Origin: Vandiemenella viatica
Lineage: Eukaryota > Arthropoda > Insecta > Orthoptera > Morabidae
DNA length: 64,000 bases
Assembly (NCBI GenBank): GCA_031002005.1
Contig: JARYHS010009186.1
Coordinates: forward strand, 187,080,437 to 187,144,436
Direction of reading: 5' to 3'
Part shown: positions 56,978-64,000 of the stretch, in pieces
How positions within the stretch are numbered: the stretch's first letter is position 1
Layout of the letters: the number at the start of each line of letters is the position of its first letter
Program-made: the position numbers and the translations under genes
Notes under the pieces: generated by a model
The model's input: only the letters and a program-made list of their open reading frames with translations
Database searches by the model: none
Told to the model about the DNA's origin: nothing

Positions 56978-58329
56978 ATGGATGATCTGGTCTTGCATAT
57001 TCATTTTGAGCTGATATTCAGAATATCCATTGTAAATTTTACAGAAAATAAATGGCCCGTATTAAGGGCATCAGCGAGCCTGAAATATCTTAACAGTGTG
57101 CCTCAAATCAAATTTTCACTATTTTCATACTACTATAAACCATATAGAATACTGGATCTGCATCGAACTTATTTAGAAAATTTAGGACTACGGTATCAGC
57201 ATTCATTGTACGAATGATTTTTTTTTCAAAAAAAGAATTGGTTTGTCACATGAATTTACATTCGCTTAAGAATTTAATGCTAAACCAACTATTGCAGATA
57301 GTTTTTTTCCTTACAGTTTGACTTTCGTTTCTTATTTCTTGTGTGTTAAAAAGGGCTGTGCGCTTTATTTTTATTTTGATATTACAAAATACACTCGTTT
57401 TAATATTTCATTGACCAGGTGTCATCCTTTACTTCTTTACATGCTGCATAGGTACACTGGTAATATGCAGTGTTGAACTCATTTGTAATACTACCCAGTG
57501 ATACTGAATTATTCTTTTATTTTTTTTGCAATTAATGGTTTTTCATTCAGATAAAAATCTAATTTTATGTTCAATGTCCTTGCAAGTATTTTAATTCCAT
57601 AATCCAAATAACTTTTCCGATCAGTTTTCGGTTCCAATTAAAATTTTTATATTTTCTTGAAATTTTAAGTGTTCCTTCAATAATTGTTTATACCAAATGA
57701 GTAGAACAATAATCATGCAGATACTATTTCTTTCAGTCTGCAATAATCAGTCCAGATTTGTGTTTCTGACTGTTTCTGTCGTCCGCAGTTGTGCTTGAAC
57801 ATTTTGTAGAAAGTCGTTTGACAGTTTCAGAATTTATCCCTTTTCTTTTCCTCCCACTACCCCATCCCCAAATACGACTATCGAATAACAATTTATCATT
57901 TTTTCTTTTGTAGCTAAGACTGGAATATTTTAGACTGAAATTTCACTGAAAGGTAGAAATTATTGTCCGTGCTATTGAAACATCCATCTTGTGAATTCAG
58001 TGAAAACTCATAATTTCTGTGACCCATCTTTCACCAAAGTCTTGAGCGGAGACAACTATTCGCCAAAAACTATGTTCTTTTCAAGAATCTCTACTTCCTT
58101 TCGTTGCAGCTAAGAAAGTAGAAGTATCGAATAAAGTAAGTTATGCAAAGAATGATACGTAATTTTTACGATTATATAATTGGAATTTATTTTCTTTCTT
58201 TCTTTTTAATAAAAATTGTATGTATATTGACAGGACGTGGAAATATAATTTTAATATAGTTTCTGTTTAAATTTGTCCTACCAGATAAGTCAGCAAAATA
58301 GCTAGTAATAATTTCGCCTCAAAGAACTA
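56978..58329. other. Unassigned AT-rich spacer
   Basis: An 84-codon plus frame at 56963-57217 starts inside the MITE and has no domain. Nothing else recognised. Confidence 0.4.
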
Positions 58330-58575
58330 GTGACTGAGTTTCTTAACGCCTGCACAATGTGCTTCTGTCGCAGCCTCCTAACCTAATCCGGTAGAAGAAA
58401 CCTACAGTTAAATATGGAATCCCAAATACGGAGCGTCCTAACATCTTCACATCAACAAAGCGAACCTTTTGCGGGAGGTGACTGTAGGAACATTTCCGCC
58501 TAGTCCGTGATTCGAACCGGGGATCTTTCGTACTCCCGTCACGCTCCTTGACCAATTGAGCAACCACACAACTCT
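58330..58575 (-). repeat. SINE-3 family, copy 2
   Basis: On the minus strand the head reads GTGGTTGCTCAATTGGTCAA (A-box-like) and CCCCGGTTCGAATCACGGAC (B box). The body GTAGGTTTCTTCTACCGGAT, TAGGTTAGGAGGCTGCGACA matches that of 32640-32818. The head is a cleaner tRNA derivative than in copy 1. Confidence 0.68.
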
Positions 58576-58810
58576 AATGAAAATGTTCTTTTAAGTAGTA
58601 AGCTGTTTTCCGCACTTCATATCCTTGTTAATGATTTACGCGTTTCATGTGATGCGCTTGCTTTGTTTGTAAAAGCGTTAAAACACCAGCGTAACAGCGA
58701 TACCGTCTGTGGACAACTTAAAGCCCATTTCAAAATGAATTACAGCTATAACCACCTTCATGGCCTTACGGGTTATCACAGTGCCATTAACGATTCCAAA
58801 GAGGCGCTTC

Positions 58811-59054
58811 CATTTTTTTTTTTACTTATGGCTTTACGCCTCGTCGACGTCGAGATCATTAGAGGCGGTATGGGACTGGGGACAAGGAATGAGAAGGAAT
58901 TCGGCCATGGTCTTTTTGAAGGAAGCATCCAGGAATTCTCAGTGATTTGGGGAAACCATGGAAAACCCAAATCTGGATGCCCGGACGAGGATTCGAACCG
59001 GCGTCCTCCCAAATACGAGGCCAGAGCGTTAACCACTCACCCACCACGCTCTGT
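58811..59054 (-). repeat. Complete tRNA-derived SINE (tail type b)
   Basis: Minus-strand copy. The head is GAGCGTGGTGGGTGAGTGGT, B box GGTTCGAATCCTCGTCCGGG, body as in the 14.8-kb copy, tail GACGTCGACGAGGCGTAAAG followed by CCATAAGT and an A run. AGGCGCTTC at 58802-58810 and AGGTGCTTC at 59055-59063 form a 9-bp target duplication with one mismatch. Confidence 0.9.
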
Positions 59055-59579
59055 AGGTGCTTCTAATCGGAACTACTGAAATAAGAGAAATCAAAAACAA
59101 TCATGCGGTTTATCTCAGACGAAAAAAATTAACAATGAAGAAAAAAAAAAAAACTTGCAAATCTTACTCAAGCCTCGCGCGTTTGGTGTTTGGTTCTTTA
59201 AGGATCTAAACAAACACCACGCATGTGGGAAGGTCGGACGCAGGTCATATGGCACAAAAATCTAATTCCCGACACATTTTCAGGTTAGTTAGCGAACTCC
59301 ATTCCACGCTTCCACAGCGACGCACCACGTTGCTGCGCATATTACTAAAGGTGTCGTTCATTTACGGTAAAATTTATTGTAAATAACTAACAAAAATTGC
59401 ACTCTGATTTTAGGGAGCATTTTTAATTAAATTATACTAATATAGCGAAAAGTAATCATCCAAATAAAAACGTTTCCTTATTTTGCTCGCAATTTACAAA
59501 ACATGACTTAAATGGTTTTAGTAATTTCGTTTAAATATACGATATAGTCGATAAATTTCAAGTTCGCAGGTAATAGCTT
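59055..59579. other. Unassigned spacer
   Basis: Contains an A run at 59140-59152 and a GC-richer segment at 59170-59340. No gene recognised. Confidence 0.35.
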
Positions 59580-59594
59580 TTCAGAGATGAAACC

Positions 59595-59846
59595 GAGCGG
59601 GGCGGTGTAACGGTTAGCGTTCTCGCCTCGCATTCGGGAGGACGGTGGTTCGAATCCCCGTCCGGGCATCCAGATTTGGGTTTTTCATGGTTTCCCCAAA
59701 TCACTACAGGCAAATGCCGGGAAGCTTCCTTCAAAAGGCCATGGCCGAATTCCTTCCCATTCCTTGCCCCCATCCTTGCCCCCCATCCTTTCCCGTCTCT
59801 AAAGACCTCGATGTTAAAAAGAGACGTAAAGCAGTTACAAAAAAAA
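59595..59846 (+). repeat. Complete, recent tRNA-derived SINE (tail type a)
   Basis: A 15-bp exact target duplication TTCAGAGATGAAACC lies at 59580-59594 and 59847-59861. The head is GAGCGGGGCGGTGTAACGGT, B box GGTTCGAATCCCCGTCCGGG; the body is intact; the tail is AAGAGACGTAAAGCAGTTAC plus A run. A small internal duplication (CCTTGCCCCCATCCTTGCCC) is specific to this copy. Both Pol III boxes look functional. Confidence 0.95.
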
Positions 59847-59861
59847 TTCAGAGATGAAACC

Positions 59862-62800
59862 ACCAACAAACATAGTTCAAAACTGATCTTTCACGACCAC
59901 TCCTATATTTCCATTTTAGTGAAAAAATCTTAGTTCTCTTCTTGGCTAGCTCTTAACATCGGTATTCCACACGATAGTGTAGAATATTATTTTACCCCTT
60001 AATTACTCGATTATAATTTTACATTTTTTTTATACAATAGTCGTTTATGTATCAATGAAATGCGCATCATGTGCAAATTTAAAGTCTGGATCCTATTTCG
60101 TTTACGATGCTAGCTACGCACAGCAGAGCGAGTGCTTTAAAGATTCCGTTGTCCTTTAGGAGTGGAACTTTATAAATGACTCCAGTAAGTATGGTTTAAG
60201 TAAGGTTGTGAATTCATGTCTTGACATCTTGATCCAAGACGGCTAAACACAACAACGTGACTAAAATTGTTATATAAATTAACAAATGATGCTTTTAATT
60301 TGATGTCAAACCTGCCACTAGTATTCGTTTCTTTGGTTTTGTTTCATAATTTTACGTAAAGGACATTGCACCGAATACCCAATTTATGCGACTCTGATGA
60401 CAATGAATGCCATAATGGTGGACTAGGCAGGTTTCAAAAATTTTCAGATACAGATGTCGCTACTTCAGAGCTTAGAACAATACTATATTTTGGATCTATT
60501 ACTAGATCTCAACTTTGACACTTAAAAAAATCGAAAATATAAGTTCTAATATTTCTAAAATACATGCTACAAGTATTCCAATGATATTCCGAAGAATGGT
60601 GAACCAAAAATACTTAGAAATACAATTTTGTCGCAGTGCTTCACACTATCTTATATAGTGAAGTGTCATTTGCTGAAATGTACGTCCAATCTTATTACGC
60701 TTTATTGATGGCGAAAAGAAATTAATAAGATCGATCTATTTCAACAACCGTGCTAGAGATTTGGCCTTGGAGCTGTATTCTCTTGTGGGCGTGCAGAATC
60801 AAACTTGATTAAATTAATTGCGATCAATTTAAAAAAAAATAATAGTTACATTTCATTTAACATAAAGGATCATTTTAAGGCTAATTTCAGAATGCTTGTT
60901 ACATTAGATAAATCAGATTACAACCCTCGTGGTAGCAGATACTATGTGGTTATTAAAAGTCACTGAATTATTGCTATCAAGATCTTTAAGATATACAGCA
61001 TATCGCTGTGATACAGCTTATTACCCCTGTATCACTGCACAACAGCGGTGTGGTGAGTTTGTCTGGCTGCTTCTCCACAGGCGCATGTAATACAATTGTG
61101 ACTGAAATGTAATCATCGCGGGTTCGCTGCAGGATAATGATGTGGAAAGACTCATTGCGAATCTCGTTAACAGAAAGCTCCAACAAGAACAGCCTGCAGG
61201 ATCTCCCTTAACTTTCTTTGTAATTTTGCAGTTCAGTATTCCCTCTAGCATCCGATTCTTATCCAAGTAATTTGAAAAAACTACTTTCACTCTTTGCATA
61301 CATTTTTTTTTTTTTTTTTTTTTATCAAAGTTCACTATGGTGGATAGAACTAACGAACCTTTCATTTCCAGGCTAACAGAATCCAAGAAACCCTATTCTT
61401 TTTATTGTTAAACTTCGTATGATTTCGATGTAGATATTGTGTGAAGTTCTGACATTCATTTCATTTCACCGCCTGGCACTAAATTACATCCGGATGGAAT
61501 TTCTTTGGCAATGTTGTTTCCACACATCATTTGCTTGAAATATCATTGCTCCATATAAAGCGAAGAAATGACCTTGCTTGTGTTTGTAACTTCAGTTGAG
61601 AAAGAAATATTTATAACTGTTTACACTACTTAGAGACTCAGTCATGTGCCTGTGTCACTAATAGGATTACGTAGGTAAGAAGAAAATGGAACAATACTTC
61701 TCCTGGTCTGCTATTTGTCCGTTTGTTCGTCTATTCAAACTTCAAATTTAACCATGTTATGTTTTTCGTTGACGCAAATCCCAAATATCGTATTTCAAAT
61801 CTTGTAAAATTATGTTCTGGCGGGCTTTCGTGGAAGTAAAATGGGATAAAGAAGTTTACGATCCCAGCGTATGGGTTGCAGTTGTCACAACTCGTCGAAT
61901 AGAGGACTAAGATTTTAAAATTTTCTTACATTGAAAAATAAATCAAAGCTGCTAATTTTACACCATTTATATTAGCCGGTCTATCTCATAAACGCTTTTA
62001 TCCAAGCACATGAAATTTGTCCCCAATATCGACCGTCCCGTGAATTTAAACGAAAACTATAAATATACTTGATATTGATTGTTAGTTGCGAAAGAAACAA
62101 GCAAATTTTTTCTGCGTTTTTTGCTATATATTAGTGCTTTTTTTCCCTGAAAGTGCTCTTAGTTCAGAATAAATTGCATCTTAATGGACGGAGCAGTTAG
62201 TATCTGTGGTAAATTCGATCGAAAAAAAAGCCACTGTAATATTGACTGAAGCGTTAACGTGGCGCGGGGGTGCAGCGTCACTGGAGGATAGAAAAGAGAG
62301 AAGACGAAATACTGCTAAAACTGAGAAGCCTCCCATAAACTCTTGGATCCTACTGCGCAAGCACGGCGACCGTATTACTTTTTCCAAGACTTTGCGCTTT
62401 TAACATTGTTTTTGCTGCTCTCAATATTTCATTCACTAATATTTCAAAGTTTTTATACTAGCTTGTGTTGCATACGTTTGCACAAATAGATCAGATAGAA
62501 AACAATCCCGAATATCATAAATTAGTCACATCATAATTCCTGTTACGTAAGAGTTTAATACGATATCTTCAAGAGTAGGGCCTAGCATAATAGATTTAGA
62601 ATGCCCATTAAAAAGTTAATTGATAGCTCTCAACAGGATTACGTTATTATCAAATATTTGTTGGCGTAGTGTAGACAACCAGCATATCTTACATTTTTTT
62701 AAAGTTCTGAACATAATAGACTAGCCTTATTCTAAACGAGTGTTGAAAGTCTATTTTAATCTTCCGACTTTTGATGCATGGTAACAAGATAAATTCACTT

Positions 62801-64000
62801 ATGCTGCTGGCAAATTTATGTAGGCCTATCTAAATACCTTCTGAATAAGCCTACTGAAATCGAATAAGTCACAGGACAAGTTTACATCGCGATGCTGTGA
62901 ATCGATTATTGCGCGTGCGTTAGTCTAATTGCAGTTCATATTGAAGGTATATGATGAGATTAATTGTGATAACTTATGACGTGCGAACTAGGAATCCTGA
63001 TATTGGCAATGTTGTTACTGTGTTGAGGTGTTTCTGTTTAGTTTGATTTTGGAGCGGCAATATTAGTTCAGATTGTGGTTAGGTTGAAATGCGACCTGCA
63101 CCAGAATGATCTTGTTACAGCATAAGTCACACGGTAGTTAGTTATTATTAGTAAATAGCATTAGTAATTTCTTGAACGCCATGTTAGTAATGTGTATCGC
63201 GATCTAAATTACTCCTGTTTCCATCAGAACATACATGTAGAATGAAATGTTTAGAACATGTAATTTTTTATTGAATTAATGAGACAACTGGAGATATATT
63301 CATTGTCTACAAAATAACAATATGACCTTTAGTTTTTTGTGACTATAGGGAAAAAAGATTCTGTTTCGTCGTACACAATTCTTTTCATAAATTATTTATC
63401 AGCTTTCTTTCTTAAATTCTAATGTTATTAGGTAATACCAATTAAGGAATTTATAAATTTCACCAAATAAGACTTCATTATTAGGAATGTGAAATTTAAA
63501 AACTGGAAGAAATTCTCCGTCCCTCACTGTTCCACGTACATTTACAACAATTTTGGGAAATCCAATATGGCGACCTCCCTGTACCACTTCTCTCCTCCCG
63601 GCTTCACTTCAATGTTTGATGAAGAACCCTTGCGTTGTCTCCTTTCTTTTCTTTACTCCATGACAGAGTCTACTTCCTAATATGGAAATGTGATAAGCAT
63701 TGATTTTTGCGCCAAGTGACTTCCGTCTGGCCTATACATTTGAGTACAACAACACTGGAGTAGCGAATACTAACTGTGCGAAGCGTGACTCACACTTTCC
63801 AGGATTTTAATTAATTTGTGGCGTTGGTCTTCCTTACTTATATTCCGATAGAATTACTACATTTATGTATCGAAAATGATTTTAGCACTCAACAATAGAG
63901 GTTATTCGATCTGTGCTTTTTATAAGCCGAAAAATTGTGAAAGTTACAATTCCGAATTGCAAAACGGTCCCCTTAATTTCCGTCTAGGTGCCAAATTTAT
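59862..64000. other. Unassigned tract, 4.1 kb
   Basis: No transposon end, SINE or LINE is recognised. The longest minus frame, 121 codons at 61021-61386, overlaps a T run (61302-61323, read as poly-Lys) and has no domain. A moderately GC-rich block at 62190-62400 is open on both strands for 65-68 codons without a recognisable product. CAATATGGCGACC occurs near 63564. Confidence 0.35.

Noticed and set aside
58663..59079. 138-codon plus frame
   Set aside because: Most of it runs antisense through the complete SINE at 58811-59054.
61021..61386. 121-codon minus frame with a poly-Lys run
   Set aside because: The Lys run is a T homopolymer read in antisense; the rest has no recognisable motif.

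Overview
This is about 64 kb of AT-rich animal nuclear DNA. It has no bacterial-style gene packing, no operons, no tRNA or rRNA gene and no complete host protein-coding gene that I can recognise. Repeat content points to an insect. It holds many tRNA-derived SINEs whose body resembles SINEs I know from polyneopteran insects such as locusts, mariner-type transposons, hAT elements with a ZMYM1-like transposase, a Penelope-like insertion, and jockey/CR1-like and RTE-like LINE 3' ends. My best guess is a large-genome hemimetabolous insect. The order cannot be fixed from the sequence alone.

Layout. 0-6.3 kb: a LINE-A 3' fragment, a decayed mariner at 1.1-2.3 kb, a lone hAT end, SINE debris, and a long foldback element at 5.64-6.27 kb with one arm partly duplicated. 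6.7-9.3 kb: tandem LINE 3'-end-like units running into a CATA microsatellite, the first of four PIF/Harbinger-like MITEs, a SINE, and the 3' end of LINE-D. 10.8-11.35 kb: an internally deleted mariner. 13-23.7 kb: SINE-rich, with a GC-rich candidate exon ending in a strong 5' splice site near 13.81 kb, MITE copy 2, and a GGGCCC-rich hAT-like end. 25.17-27.3 kb: a 2.1-kb hAT element with a perfect 8-bp target duplication. 27.4-31.6 kb: LINE-B, a truncated SINE, a 211-bp Penelope-like insertion with a large hairpin and a hammerhead-like core, and LINE-A with readable reverse transcriptase C-terminus. 32.6-36.2 kb: three SINE types, a deleted transposon with inverted repeats of about 105 bp, and LINE-A copy 3. 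36-47.7 kb: sparse, with SINEs, MITE copies 3 and 4 and LINE-B copy 2. 47.7-52.2 kb: essentially featureless. 52.2-59.9 kb: a hAT MITE with perfect target duplication, LINE-C, another short TIR element, and three SINEs, one with a 15-bp target duplication. 59.9-64 kb: nothing recognised.

How the parts relate. The elements fall into autonomous lineages (now dead) and the non-autonomous elements that depend on such lineages. Mariner, hAT and DUF4817-type transposases sit beside deletion derivatives and MITEs, and LINE 3' ends sit beside SINEs with several alternative tails. The window is best read as intergenic or intronic DNA built up by layered insertions. Short GC-rich, CpG-bearing islands near 7.4, 9.9, 13.6, 16.5, 32.3 and 56.1 kb are the only places where host exons or promoters might be hidden.
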